60,417 bases of DNA from Chlorokybus atmophyticus (lineage: Eukaryota; Streptophyta; Chlorokybophyceae; Chlorokybales; Chlorokybaceae): positions 581,889 to 642,305 of the forward strand of contig RHPI01002090.1 of NCBI GenBank assembly GCA_009103225.1. Reading direction: 5' to 3'. Under the pieces are notes generated by a model. The model worked only from the letters and a program-made list of their open reading frames with translations. It did not search any database and was not told where the DNA came from. Both the position numbers and the translations under genes were made by a program. Position 1 is the first letter of the stretch, and the number at the start of each line of letters is the position of its first letter. This document shows positions 1 through 12,126 of this stretch, one piece after another.

Positions 1-67
1 AGCTGTGTGACCACACATGTATGTACAGACTAATATATGTACAGACAATTTGTGCTGACTCTGCTAC

Positions 68-2966
68 CTAGAGCATGCGTGATCTTGCTGCTGCCTTGAG
101 GTTGAGCAGGGTGCGAGCCGGGCCTGCATAGCATGCCACAGATGCATCTACGCAGCGATTGGCAGCCTGCATCTCAGAAGGGGTGGGTGACATGGAAGGA
201 AAGCGGTTGGGCTGCCAGCCTTGGCCAGCCAGCTGTGGGCTGCCAACTGGACTGCGCTGAGGGGACAGGTTGGCCAATGGGTTGTCAACTTCGCTAGTGT
301 CAACAACTTGTGATGCCAGATCAACAATGCATGGCCTGGGTGCTGCATGTGTCCTGATGTGAGTGGGTCCTGCACGAGCTGTGGCATCTTTCTGCGCTAA
401 TAGCTTGGCCTGTTTTGCAGCCTCCTTCGCTGCCTTGGCTTCCTGCTTCTGCAATTGTACCAGCTCTCGCTGCGCCTTTGCTGTTGCACGCTGCAAGGCA
501 CCCAACTCCTTGGCCCTAGCTGCTTCCACCTTCTTCTGTGCTGCCTCTTGCTTGCGTGCTGCCACTGCAGCTTGCTTGGCGGCAATCTCGGCCTTCTTGG
601 CTTGCAATGCCTTGATATATCCTTCAGATGTCAGGCAGATTGAACCCTGGATGTGTGGGTTTGCCTTCTTTTGCTGCCAAGTTGAAGGGCCTGCCTCCTG
701 CTGAATGCTACCAAAGTTGATGTTGCCACTGTTGGGAGCGCCACCCACTGTGACACCTCGCAAGTTGATGTTGATATTGTTGTTGTTAGTGATGTTGACG
801 CTGTTGTTGTTGATGACTGCAGGCGCTGGTGTAGATGGGCTTGGCTGGCGGTTCTCCTTGTCGCTGGAGCTGTCGTCATCTTCGGTGGCCGAGGAGTCCT
901 CATCATCCTCAAATGGCACAGGCACACCCTCCCCATCAAGCGCAGGCCCTCCAAACTCGTGCTGCACTTGTGCATGTGCCAAGTCAGGAGTCACCTCCTC
1001 GGGGGTGGGTTTGGGAAGCTCAGGCACCTTGCTGTCCAATGCATGCACATTGACGGGCCAGATCCCTAGCATGACACAATTCAGTGAGATTGATGGCTGA
1101 AGTGCATGCATGTAAGCACTGATTGGGTTGTCTCATATACTGCACCTGTCTTCTTGAACCCGCTTGCAATGTTGCCAGGTGTCATCGCCAACATGAAGGG
1201 CTTGGCCGTCAGCTCTACAAACTTTAACTTGGTGATGGGACATGTTGGGTCCTCCACTCGCCACTTCAGGAACTCTCCTCGGTAGTGCTGCTTCAACGAG
1301 CGAAAGCAGCTCACGTCTAGCACCTGGTAAGGCAATAGGTTGCAATGCCGCATAGCAAAGCACAATTGCGCATGCATGTCAATGTGCACTGCGCACCAAC
1401 CTGCATCAAGTGTGTCATATGCGCTGGGAATGTCAGCATGTGCACACCATGGTCACGTGCCAGCTGCAACAGGTCAGGATTCATGCGAGATGAGTGGCCG
1501 TCCAGCAGCAAGAGGACTGGTCTGTCTACACTCGCCCCTCCAGGTATGAACTTTAGAAACTTGTCAAACCAGTCCACAAACAGTTCCATTGTCATGTACG
1601 CATTCTCTTGCATGCGCATGTAGGCACCATAAGGTGCAGCCGCTAGATAGTTCTCTGTGTAGCGATGACCCTTCAAGATGTAGAAAGGAGGCATCCACAT
1701 CCCTGCTGCATTAACGCACGCCATAACACTCATGTGTTCTCGACTACCCACTTGATTGTAGTAGGGGTTCTTGTACCCCTTTTTGCATATGACTTTCACA
1801 GTCCCTGCATACGCAAGGTGGTAATCAGCATCCACATCCACAAGCATTGACAACTATTCGCGTGCGCAGAACTCACCAAGGTTGTCAGGCTCAAAACCGG
1901 TTTCATCAGCGTTGAAGATGCGGGTGGGGTCATCAATGCCCAACTCAGCAAGCACCGTGGTGTACAGCTGGAAGAAACCCTCAATGTTCTCCCTGGTACA
2001 CGCTTGCCACCTTCTCCTGTCCAGTCCTTCGGCAACGCGGGACGCCAACTGGTGGCGACTCATCAACAGGCGCAGCCACTTATACCCAGGACAGCCGCTG
2101 GCACCAAAGCGCTGCAAACGCCCAAGGGGATCATCCTTGAGCATGTGCATCACCTGCATGCACACTTGCAAGCTTAGCACACCACTCTGGCCTTCATGCA
2201 CCCGCACAAGGTACGCCTCGTCTGAATCAGCATTAGCTTACGCATTGCACCATTTACATGCATACGCAGTCGCACTCGCTATGCCTTACCTTTGTAAACA
2301 GGGCCGGCCTTGTGACACCCAAGTTGTTGTCAGCAGACCAGTTGATCCACGCCACCAGGTCCTTCTCCTCTTCCATGGTCAGCACCGGTGGACGCCCACT
2401 AGGCCGTGGCAACTGCAACTTCTCCGGGTATGTGACATAGTCCCAGAGGGTGGACTTGGGGACGCCATGCCTCGCAGCAGCAATCCTGAGCTTCATGCCA
2501 GCCTTCACCTCTTCAACTGCCGCCCCCATCTTTAAAATGAGGCCCTGCCCAGCATAGTTGACATAGGCCATGCCTTTGCGACGTGTGGTGCCCAGCACAC
2601 TCCTAAGCGCTGCCTTGCTGCGTCCCCGGTAGCGCTTGAGTGGGCCTGGTGCAGAGGGTGTGCCACATGCTCGCTTACTTCCCGCTGCAGGAGTGGACTC
2701 CTGCAGACAACACCATGCATCAGCCTCAAGTGCCATATACCACGACCACCAGCACCCAACTGTGTAGTACGACATGTACATAGTGTGCTAAGCATAGCGT
2801 AAAAGAGCGTTATGCAACCACAAGACCACACACTCATGCACAGCCTTGGCAGCCTCTGTACCTCATTGTCTTGCATGCCATCTTGTGTGCTCTGCTCGCG
2901 CTGCGTCTCTGCCGCTCCCCGTGTGTGCACCATCACCCTCGCGTGGCGTTTTAGCCCCCCAAACAC
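68..2966 (-). CDS. pogo/Tigger-like DDE transposase, multi-exon
   Basis: The predicted protein is a cut-and-paste DNA transposase of the pogo/Tigger/Jerky (DDE_1) group. Reading on the minus strand, likely exons are 2966-2862, 2700-2290, 2221-1877, 1804-1401, 1323-1146 and 1065-68. The N-terminal half has a helix-turn-helix-like segment (GVPKSTLWDYV) of the kind that binds terminal repeats. The catalytic acidic residues are visible: the D of NADETGF, the D of LLLDGHSS, and the D of VLDVSCFRSLK after the HMTHLMQ motif. So the triad looks intact. The last exon encodes a long acidic, Asn-rich and then Ala/Lys/Gln-rich tail predicted to be a coiled coil; it is unusual for the family. The phase of the 2290/2221 junction is not settled, so one splice site may be wrong. 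Terminal inverted repeats were not found; the left end may lie outside the window. Confidence 0.8.
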
Positions 2967-3481
2967 ACAAGCCCCAGTCCACAGTGCGCAACTTCACACA
3001 TAACAGCTATACCACTGCCAGTCCGCATTGACCACCCCAACTACTCAGCACTAACAATTGCCACCACTCCCTTTGCAACTGCACCAAACCCAACCCAATC
3101 GCACTTTCACATTGCCCGCCACAACTTTCAAATGACAACGCTGGTAGACTAACCACTTTAGCAGCGTTAACTACGTTGTAGGGGCATTGCATTGAGCCAA
3201 CAAACGCGCTCATTGGTCGAGCACAGACCTATCCTTAAGACTTCAAAGTCAAGTCAACCACACTGCCACACTTTAATTTACACAGTTAAACGCATGCTAC
3301 TGGCGCCAATACTTAACCAATAGGGTTGAAACTCGAAGGAGAGCTAGGATTGGTCCACAGGTACACGACAAAGTTCACAGCGCTCAAATTGACCGCCAAA
3401 ACCGCCAACCACAGCGTCTACTACCGCCAAGTTCATGCAGGTCCGAATTTACGCATTTGTCCGAATTTAGTTACACTTACC
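2967..3481. other. intergenic, no gene seen
   Basis: No coding exon with splice signals or recognisable motif is visible on either strand. It may contain the right end of the transposon, but no inverted repeat could be matched to the window start. Confidence 0.5.
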
Positions 3482-4575
3482 CTACACGATCTACCATACG
3501 CTGGGCACTTTGGCAAGACTATTAAGGCAGCGCAACAGTCGTTGGTGGCCATCGTTGCCTATTCACTTATAGCGGTATGTCGATACGCGTGACAAGCCGT
3601 TACGACAGGCACCCGCTGAGTTGCTGCGACCATTGCCTGTTCATGATGGCAAATGGGAAAGTGTGAGTATGTACTTGATTACTCAGCTCCCAAAGACAGC
3701 ACTAGGTCACACTGCGGTTGCAGTTTTTGTGGACCGTTTATTCAAAATGGTTCACATCGTCCCTTGTCGCACGTAAATCGAGCAAATAGGCTCATATGAG
3801 TTGGCGGTGGTTTTTGTTGCGTTTGTGTTTGAGTTGCATGGCTTGCCTCGCAACTTTGTGTCTGATTGTGATGCGCGATTTGTGGCTCAGCTCTGAAAGT
3901 TGCTATGCGGTTTGTTACAGATTCAACAGAAGATGAGCACATCTTACCATCCGCAGATGGATGGTCAGATCGAACGCGCCAATCGAGTATTGCAAGAAAC
4001 CATCCGGCATTATGCGAGTCCAAATCAGAGTGATTGGGATAATTCAAGAAACCATCCCGGCTAAGTTCGCAATCGATATGCGTGGCAAGAGAGTGTGCAA
4101 AAAACTCCGTTATTCTTAAATTACAGACTGCATCCACGTCTTGTGAACATCAAGTTGCCCGCTATTGACATAACTCGCGTACCTAGAGCGCGCGAGATGG
4201 CTTGCATGGCTTCGGCCATGCAGGATAAGTCAGCATTGGCTAAACTGCTGTTTCCACGCAGCGCAAGCCAGACAAAAAGCTCAAGGGGATGCGCATCGTA
4301 CAGAGGCCAAGTACGATGTGGGCTGTTCGGTGCTTAAGTCCCAAAAACATATCTATTAAGGAAGTGGGTACCCGCAGATTTTTCCCTCGCTAGATAGGCC
4401 CGTTCAAAGTAATTGATTGGTCCGGCACTCACGCGTATTGGTTGGACTTGTCACAGTCGCTACACATTCACAATGTGATTCATGTGAGTGTACTGAAACC
4501 GTTCCGTTCTGACGGTCTAGTTCAACCTCCTCCACGCCCCGTTGCAGTGGATGGAGACGATACTTTTGAGTAAAC
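3482..4575 (+). pseudogene. decayed Ty3/Gypsy integrase fragment
   Basis: This stretch is a damaged copy of the integrase part of the same family as the full element at 18.8-25.6 kb. By eye it aligns with about 23,928-25,015 at roughly 85-90% nucleotide identity. Examples are the zinc-binding region remnant PYAGHFGKTIKAAQQS and the segment matching AVAVFVDRLTKMVHIVPC. Several stops and indels break every frame. The similarity begins near the integrase zinc finger and stops just before the chromodomain, at a premature TAA near 4570. No LTR was seen on either side, so it is a truncated internal fragment rather than a complete insertion. Confidence 0.85.
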
Positions 4576-4588
4576 ACAGAATTTTTCC

Positions 4589-4608
4589 GCGGACCAGCCC
4601 TGGTCCGC
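4589..4608. repeat. perfect palindrome GCGGACCAG-N2-CTGGTCCGC
   Basis: Arms of nine bases at 4589-4597 and 4600-4608 are exact reverse complements. It is the first of a cluster of GGACCA/TGGTCC palindromes extending to about 5044. Confidence 0.9.
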
Positions 4609-4913
4609 ACGTACTGGTCAGGGGAGAAATTGCCCGAGCGGCTTGGGGTTCGGACTAGGGTCGCCCGCCTTAATCTGCGCGCGGGGACCAAAGCTAGTCC
4701 AAACAGTATGTAACTGTCCCACGGTCCCCGGAAAACCGTGCCAGCCCTGGTTGCTTTTATCATGGCAAGCGCAATGGGACCAATGCTGGTGTGCCATGCG
4801 TGTGGCTGCATGGACCCAAAATGGTCCACTCTTGGCACAGCTTTGCTAAGAAGATTACCAGTATTGGTCCCGAGTAGTACGACAATTTTTGAATCGCACC
4901 GTATGACAATTAA

Positions 4914-5034
4914 TGGTTTGTTTGTAATGTGAACGTCAGCTCAGGCAGTCTGCACAGATGGTCACGACCATGGTCCCACCGGCAAAGCCATAGTTGATCC
5001 CATAGGTCGGGACGTTCACATTATAAACGGACCA
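4914..5034. repeat. 121-bp inverted-repeat block (possible MITE)
   Basis: The 24-base arms at 4914-4937 and 5011-5034 are reverse complements with about three mismatches; the core TAATGTGAACGTC is shared exactly. The spacer contains GACCATGGTC at 4966-4975. The size and structure resemble a small non-autonomous foldback element, but no target duplication was identified. Confidence 0.65.
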
Positions 5035-5039
5035 TGCCT

Positions 5040-5487
5040 GGTCCACACCAAGCAATTGCTGCATACCAGTCAAAACTCACTGCATTCAATCACGCTTGCA
5101 TCTGAAGACCAGTATTAGTGCACGACACCCACTGTCATCCTGCACCGATGCTGGTCTGTTACCTATGCACCAGCTATTCACATGAACAATTGTATGCTAT
5201 GGTGCGTGTCTGACAATCAGCGCGACCTGCAGAATATCAATTAGCTATGCTAACTACAGCAGCGGTCCACACCAAGCAATTGCTGCATACCAGTCAAAAC
5301 TCACTGCATTCAATCACGCTTGCATCTGAAGACCAGTATTAGTGCACGACACCCACTGTCATCCTGCACCGATGCTGGTCTGTTACCTATGCACCAGCTA
5401 TTCACATGAACAATTGTATGCTATGGTGCGTGTCTGACAATCAGCGCGACCTGCAGAATATCAATTAGCTATGCTAACTACAGCAGC
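5040..5487. repeat. two exact 224-bp tandem copies
   Basis: Copy 1 is 5040-5263 and copy 2 is 5264-5487. They look identical over the whole unit by eye. The unit begins GGTCCACACC, overlapping the last GGACCA palindrome upstream, and ends CTACAGCAGC. No open frame runs through it. Identity this high means a recent duplication or an assembly artefact. Confidence 0.9.
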
Positions 5488-5513
5488 GTTCTCGTAACTA
5501 CTCTTTCCAGCGA

Positions 5514-7455
5514 TCATGGACCGCCTATGACGAGATTGAGGCGCACGCTGATCACACCACGTGGTCTAGGCACGCACACCTTCCCTCTATTTGCACCGTA
5601 CTTGCAGTCGTAGAGGGCCTGTGAGATGAACAAGTGCACGCCGCGTGCGCCAACATCTGTTGTTGTTGTAGACACTGCGCGCGCACTTTTCATCAGAGCC
5701 ACACAGCAAACTATAGACACATTGTACATTCCTTAACAATAGCAACTTGCATAAAGCCCTGATACCTATTAGTCTTGCAAGCATGTTCTGCTTGGCTCCC
5801 ATCTCCCCATGAAGCGGAACCTCTCGGTCACAGGCGTTTCACTTTTATCTGGCATGCCTGCATTTATATAGAGTAGTGAGTGCGTGTAAGCACATACACA
5901 TAGCATATGCTCATACATGGCACTATTAGCTTACAGCTTACCAGTCTACGAGCATATCGTATAGACTGCAGTGACCTGTGCATTGGTCACATTTGTCATG
6001 CCTACGAGCGCTCATTTACGCGATTCATAAGATCTGAGTACCTGGCCGTAACCTCATGTTCATCCAGCTCAGCTATCCACCCTGCGTTGGGTCTTCCCCT
6101 AGCCACTTCTTTTCAATTGCAAATTGCACAACCGCTTGCATAATACGCTTTGTTGGAATGCTGTCTATCTGGGCCTGGTTGCGGAAGGGAAGAGGTGCCA
6201 CGCACTTCATTAGCGCCACCTCCTTCTTCCGCCAGAATTCCCATCACCGGCCAACCTGCGCCCTAGTAGGTGTTTGCTCGGTGCCACAGCACACAGCCGC
6301 CAGCACCTATAGCTTCTCATCATCCGCTGAAATCTCGCGGGCGGTGCCCTGCATGGGCACACCATGAGCACAACTAGCAATCAATTAAACAAGGAACTTA
6401 TTGAACACAGTTAACAAACCTGTTTGCCTTGTTGATGCTGCGCATCCAACTCTTGGAATACTCTCTCCGGCATTTCCCCATCCCAACGTGCCTATTGAAT
6501 CTGCATTCCCCGTTTTCACAGACGCAGGTGCCCATCTAGCTCATGAACATAAGTGGCCACTCAACTCTGCACATGCACTCCATCAACTGTCAGTGTCATA
6601 GGCGGTTCACTTGTGCACTTTAGCCAAATACACGCGACGCACGTCCCGCACTTGTTGGCATGCAGTGACGAAAGCATAGACAGTGCACTGACTAACAATC
6701 ACAAACTTACCTTCAGCTCGGCGCGTGTGTAATGATCTTGTGTCTTGCCGTGCATAAGCCTTTGCGACCTGATAGGTATGATAGGCCGCACGCTGTTGCC
6801 CTTCACGCAAAACACTGGCAGCCAATTGACAATCAGCACGCTGTATGTGCGGCAGGGCTCATCCACATCCTCGGCAATCTTTAACAATGGTGGCAATAAC
6901 TACGGGTACACATAGGTCTTCACGACTTAAGGATTGCATGTCGATGTCAACGATTTTGTTTTTATTGTAATCGTCTGCATGTCCGTACCGTATAAACAAG
7001 CATGGTGTGGGATAACACAACACAACAGCTGTACATTTAGCTTGCTTCACTTCCAGTGGAGTTGTCACAATTTATGATTGCACACACACATTGCACACAG
7101 TCCTTACCCGAATTTGAGCCAAGTAGCCCGCAGCACGTCATCGAAAAGGGGGCCGTTGCTTAAGGGGCACTGCAGAACGACAGTCTGCGACGGGCTGTAA
7201 TTGTTAGGGCTGAAAACTCTGCCCCACCATGCAGACCGGCGATGAGCAGCCGTGTTTGGCAGTTTGCTCTGCTTCTCGAGCATGCAGACGGAGCTGGACC
7301 CGCTGCTCCCTGGACTGTCCTTTGCGTTCACCTCGTTCTTCTTTAACGCCCCTCGGATAGGTCCATTGGCGTCGTAATAAAATATGCCCAGATGTGCTCT
7401 GCCAAGCAAAAGTTATGAGCGACATGTCCACAAAGCTGCTTTGTCTCATAGGCAC
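5514..7455 (-). pseudogene. unrecognised decayed multi-exon gene
   Basis: Several protein-like exons lie on the minus strand but need frame changes to join. They include 7409-7104 (LGIFYYDANGPIRGALKKNE and on), 7068-6859, an overlapping frame at 6896-6715 ending at a good donor (AAG/GTAAGTTTGT), a segment near 6220-6060 with IEKKWLGEDPTQGG followed by a shift into WIAELDEHEVTARYSDLMNR, and a possible terminal exon 5729-5514 ending VISVRLNLVIGGP. At least two frameshifts are visible. I do not recognise the family. Its place among transposon remnants suggests an old mobile or viral gene, but that is inference. The exon limits are approximate. Confidence 0.4.
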
Positions 7456-8415
7456 TGTCCATTATATACGACTTATGCAATCCATTGCTGCAATTTAAAA
7501 CCTCATAGGCATGTCCAGTGTTTCAACTTGACAAACAGTACCGTGACAACTTGGCAAACAACGTCATAGCAACGATAGCAACGTTTGCCACCGTTAACCA
7601 GTAGTGAAAACAGCTGGATATGCATACAGACTAGCTAATTTCAGCTGACAGCAAGCCATCCATGTCAAGTGACGTGACAACTTTGCAAAACTATGTGATG
7701 GCAACTGATTTGCAAAAGTAGCATCACTAACCAGCAGCAACAGCAGCTTAACGGCTACCAAAGCTGCTATATGCATGGAGACTAGCTGGTTTAAAAACAG
7801 AAATCGAGCTGTACACAACGCATTCAGAGCAAACCGTTACAGAAAACAACTGCCCTTTTGATATACGGAGCTCTATGCTTTCCACAAAAATTAAAGGCTC
7901 CAGCTCCAGCTCCGGCTCCAACTCCTCGCAAAAGCTATTTAGCTTGGCAATGCTGGCCTGCGCTGCAAGATCCGTGCTCCGCTTGTCGACATTCAGCTCC
8001 TTTTAGCCTGGACTAGAGTCTACTCCCCCTGCTTGAGCGTCTGGGTGAACTTGTCTATGTTTCGCACATGGGCGGGGTGCACAGAGGAAAAGTTGTCCCT
8101 CAGGAACATGTCCCTAACTTCCCGGCCGTTGTTGCCAGGGTTGAACACTTGGCTAGCAGAAGATAATGCGGTCACCATTGTTGCACTATACACAAAGCAC
8201 CTAAGCTTCCAAGTGACAAAAGGCTCACACAGCAGTCTGTAGCACGAGAGTCTACAGCACGCGACCTAATGCTGATGCAATAACCAATGCCGAAGTTATG
8301 CTGCGCACAACGCACAACGCACGCGCGAACGAACAAAACACTGGCGTAACCTGACAACAAAGTTTCGACAACAACCTTTCACTTGGCAAGTGAAATAAAT
8401 TTCAATGCCTATGTG
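7456..8415. other. no supported gene
   Basis: I see no convincing exon here. There are short direct similarities around 7590-7640 and 7740-7790 (CAGCAGC, TATGCAT, GACTAGCT), which look like a degenerate duplication. Confidence 0.4.
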
Positions 8416-8632
8416 ACTTAGGGTTTGTCGGAGCGGCCTATGCGGTTGCCGGTGACGCCGCGTGCCTGATGTTTGGTGTGCCAGAGGTAGCTTTAGCGGT
8501 GCTAGCGGAGGTGTGGCAGAATGCTGGCTTGTCTTGTATAAGAGTGTAGTCAAGAGCAAGTTGTTGCAGAGATCGGCAAGCTAAAAAACATTGTGGATGA
8601 TGACATCCCTACCATGTTGGCGACATTGTCGA
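8416..8632 (+). pseudogene. unrecognised exon pair with frameshift
   Basis: An Ala/Val-rich helical frame (GFVGAAYAVAGDAACLMFGV, near 8424-8485, running to a stop at about 8551) continues in another frame as VVAEIGKLKNIVDDDIPTML to a stop at 8632. The two pieces read as one protein if a small shift near 8550 is allowed, so the locus looks damaged. Codon use and orientation fit the gene fragment that follows at 9.0 kb. No family was recognised. Confidence 0.35.
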
Positions 8633-9022
8633 TTTTGGAGTAGATTTGGAGGCAGCCTTCACACCAGCAGATATTAACACTGTCCCTACTGTAGAACAAA
8701 CGTAAAGGCGAGCCTGCAAAAAGTCCAACGGGCGTCCAAAAACCACACACACCAAGACTGCAAAGATCGCGCAGCACCTGCACATTAGATTTTGCAGGTA
8801 CATGCGTAAACGCACCAACCAGGACGGCAGATGAGCTGAAGGGACATATGGGGAATTCTCTCTCCAAAGCAGTGCGGGCGCGTGTGATGTTGGAAGTACG
8901 TTTGTTCTTATAGAATTATAGACGTTGTATGCAAGTGAAGTAGTATTTGGGAAAAAGGCTGTGCAATAAATTTAGCTTACGTGAAGCATATATGGGCGTG
9001 CAGGACCTGAAACATAAAAAAG

Positions 9023-10754
9023 ATGAGTAGAGTTTCCATCAACAACGTGCGGAGAGCCACCGAGGAGTATTTGCAAAAGCATCACACTGGAGCCTTTGCA
9101 TTTGTAAGCACATGCAGCATGCAACTGTTAGCAAAAAATGCCATTACAACCCCTTGGTTGCTAACCTTATCGCTTGTTACACAGAACAAGATTTTTGAGA
9201 CGACGCTGAGCATGATTACAACAACATTCCCCTCTATCGAAAGGAGCAAGCCACACCAAAGCAGACACAGCGTTAGCGGCAGCAAGGTTCTGATGTTGCC
9301 GCTGTAGGTTCAGCGTCAACAGCGTCAACAGCAAAGGAAACCGAGTACGACTTTGCTGTTACGAAGACTAGGGAGCTAAAGGAGCTTGAGGACCAACTTG
9401 AGGATGTGATGCATAAGGGGTCGGAGGAGTCGGCGCAGAAGGCTGCGAAGGAGATGTTGGAATTGGCGGAGCAGTCTAAGGAAGAAGAGGTGGTGCCACC
9501 TGCAAAGCAGCCGAGGCATGAAAATAAAAAAAGTCATCGACAGCCGGCTCTCCCCAAACACCTGTGAGTAATCACGCAAATACTTAAAACATCATATGTG
9601 TGTCTTATGTCATAGGCCGAGACAGTCTGTGCGTCAATATACGTACATGATATCCTTACCATTTTCCTTACACACAGGGTGGCGGGGTGAACCAACCTGT
9701 AGCCGATGCCCCACATGCTACCAAGCACGGTACATTAAGGCAACACCGATCGGCGCAGGCATGTGAACCGGCTGTGACCAATGCTGCAGCCGATGTCTAT
9801 CAATTCACCAAGACGGGGATGGACACTGTGGAGTTGCCACCGCCATCAGAAGAACATCTGCTGGTGCGTCTTAATTTCCATGGTATCATGCATATTGATC
9901 ACATGCCATGGGCGCCATGCTGCATGCATTGCTCAGCTGCAGCCTATGACAATTCACACCAACTTACCGTCACTTGTTGTTTGCAGAGTGACAGAAAGCT
10001 TCCCAACCGCAAGCGCACGCAGAGAGCAACCGGTCACCCATGGCAATTATGGACAAGCGGTTCAATTCCCATAGGCGAACTCCTCCATTTTTCTGGCAAA
10101 GATTTCGTCATCAAGCCTTCCAACGTCCCTGGCGCAGTGCTGGACTTGTTCACCTGCCAGCCTATTAAGGGTGAACGCATCGTGGTCCTGGACGGTAAGT
10201 CGTACTCCTACAAAGAGATTCAGACATTCCCTCAGAGGGAGCACCAGCACCATCAGCAATACCATCTGCAGGTCATCAATGACATGCCACAATGCTAGAA
10301 AGCAGTCATCGATGGCCACCCCTCAATATGGGAACATAGCTGGCTTCCACCACTCCCAGCCGCGATACGCAGCACAAACCCAACTACCACATCATGGACT
10401 CCTGTGATGAGGCTGCGGTGCAGGCAGCTAAGGTCAGGAGTCAGAGTAACATCGCCGCTGGGGAAGAGCAATCCATGCAATATGTATCCCTTCCCTCCAC
10501 CTCCAGACGAGCAACCTACAGACGGTATATGCAGTATATGCAGCATATGGCTCATGCCTGTAGACATCACTTAATATGCCAGACACTTGCTCTTGCTGTC
10601 ATAGACCGCATCTGTGAGAGCTGTTCAGTTTGTGAGATTATCATTCTGCATTGCAGACAATGTGCTAATCACCATTTTACTTCAGGTCATGAAGTCACCG
10701 GTAGAAATGGGTTTCGGCAAGTCAGAATGGATCCCCAATTTACCAGAGATTTAG
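9023..10754 (+). CDS. hypothetical multi-exon gene with coiled coil
   Basis: A start at 9023 opens MSRVSINNVRRATEEYLQKH and reaches a good donor (TTT/GTAAGC) near 9102. An exon beginning after TTACACAG at about 9182 follows in phase. A charged Glu/Lys-rich segment (9310-9560, ETEYDFAVTKTRELKELEDQ) predicts a coiled coil, but it sits in a different frame, so one shift or a missed intron is needed near 9280. Further protein-like exons are 9680-9860 and 9987-10271 (FSGKDFVIKPSNVPGAVLDL). The last exon, 10686-10754, follows TTTTACTTCAG and ends in TAG. It encodes SPVEMGFGKSEWIPNLPEI. A related terminal exon occurs in inverse orientation at about 14.1 kb. The function is unknown. Confidence 0.4.
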
Positions 10755-12120
10755 TAATGGTTTGTTAGGGGTTCGCCAGATCCCTAATTAATGTATTGCT
10801 AAATTCCTACGTAAGTTAGAACCAATCACAAGCAGCCATTAATCGGTTGCATATTTGTACCAGATCTCTAAACAACATTGGGGACTGGGCATTACAATTG
10901 TCAACAGTCATGGTCGTGACAAAGAGCTGTATAAATGTGTATCAAAATATTGACCACATCTTGGACGCCGTTGGGTACACAATGGCTACATTACAATGCA
11001 TTTGGATCCAAACAATGGGCGATACGAATCATTATTGCGAACGTGATTGGTTCCGTCATTAATGCATGGATCTAGCAGTCATAAACTTGCGTTGCATAAC
11101 GTCGGTCATTACACCGTACGAATACAATTGCTTAAATTATTTGCCACCTGACCATCAGTATAGTGCTGGTCCAAGCTTCTTGCCTGTTGGTACTTAAGTA
11201 CCTACAGGCATGCCCGCGACCTACCTAGTATTTGCCTTAATGATGACGCAGCATACTATCACCAGTGGTCATTGACCACTGTATCAATTTAAAAAAACGC
11301 ACCGGCGCAACTTGCTGGTGGTAAGTGATACAGGGAGTTTATGGCAACAGCCTACCCTAGGACCAATGTTGTGGCTGGATGCTTGGGGTCGCTAACTCAG
11401 ATTCGAGTTCCCACACCACCCGCAGACCAACTTATGCTTAAACACCTACCCTGTGCCTAGCTGTTTATCGAGGTGTCTACAGTATTTTATAATGCATACA
11501 CATGTAACTACTTTCGTTTTATCAGTACGTACGTACACATATCATAGTTTTTAAAATTGTATACACCTATCAGTATTGTTTACCGGTAGTGCTGTTGTAT
11601 GCAACTATGATGCATGTGTCGCATGACACATGCGTTGCGTAAACATGAATGCAATACAATTGGCATAAGAGACAACTAACGGAGCAAGCACTTATACTAT
11701 TTTTTAAAATACCACAGTATGCGTCTCGTATCGTCGTAGTATAGTTAGTCAATTCATAGGTCTTGAGGCGTTCGTTATTAAGTAATTCTGCAGACTTTCC
11801 CGCGCAGGTCTAATGACCGGCGGTATACAACTCTGTTCCAATGCTGCACTTTTGTTTTTTTTGCCGCGGATTGCGACTATACTATCGCATTAAGATCAAT
11901 CCTCTTAATGCGTGATTCAACATAAGATTATTTCATGATGTGGCTATAACTAAATTTAAGAAAAGACGATACCAAATTTAATGCACACCAACTAATTGAC
12001 CTTAATGGCTGCTGGATACCAGACTAAGTCGTGACTAAGGCACCCCCTCCCCCCCCTAAAAAAGATATAAAAAATTTGCCACTTAAGTTATGGCTGGGAT
12101 TCTTATTAAATTATGTTAAA
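10755..12120. other. AT-rich, no supported gene
   Basis: No exon with splice sites was recognised. Small GACC/GGTC palindromic motifs recur (11149-11174 and 11262-11280, for example CAGTGGTCATTGACCACTG), recalling the GGACCA palindromes at 4.6-5.0 kb. Confidence 0.4.
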
Positions 12121-12126
12121 GCCACA

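Noticed and set aside
11395-11430. tRNA-like T-loop (GATTCGAGTTCC)
   Set aside because: No matching acceptor, D or anticodon stems could be built around it.
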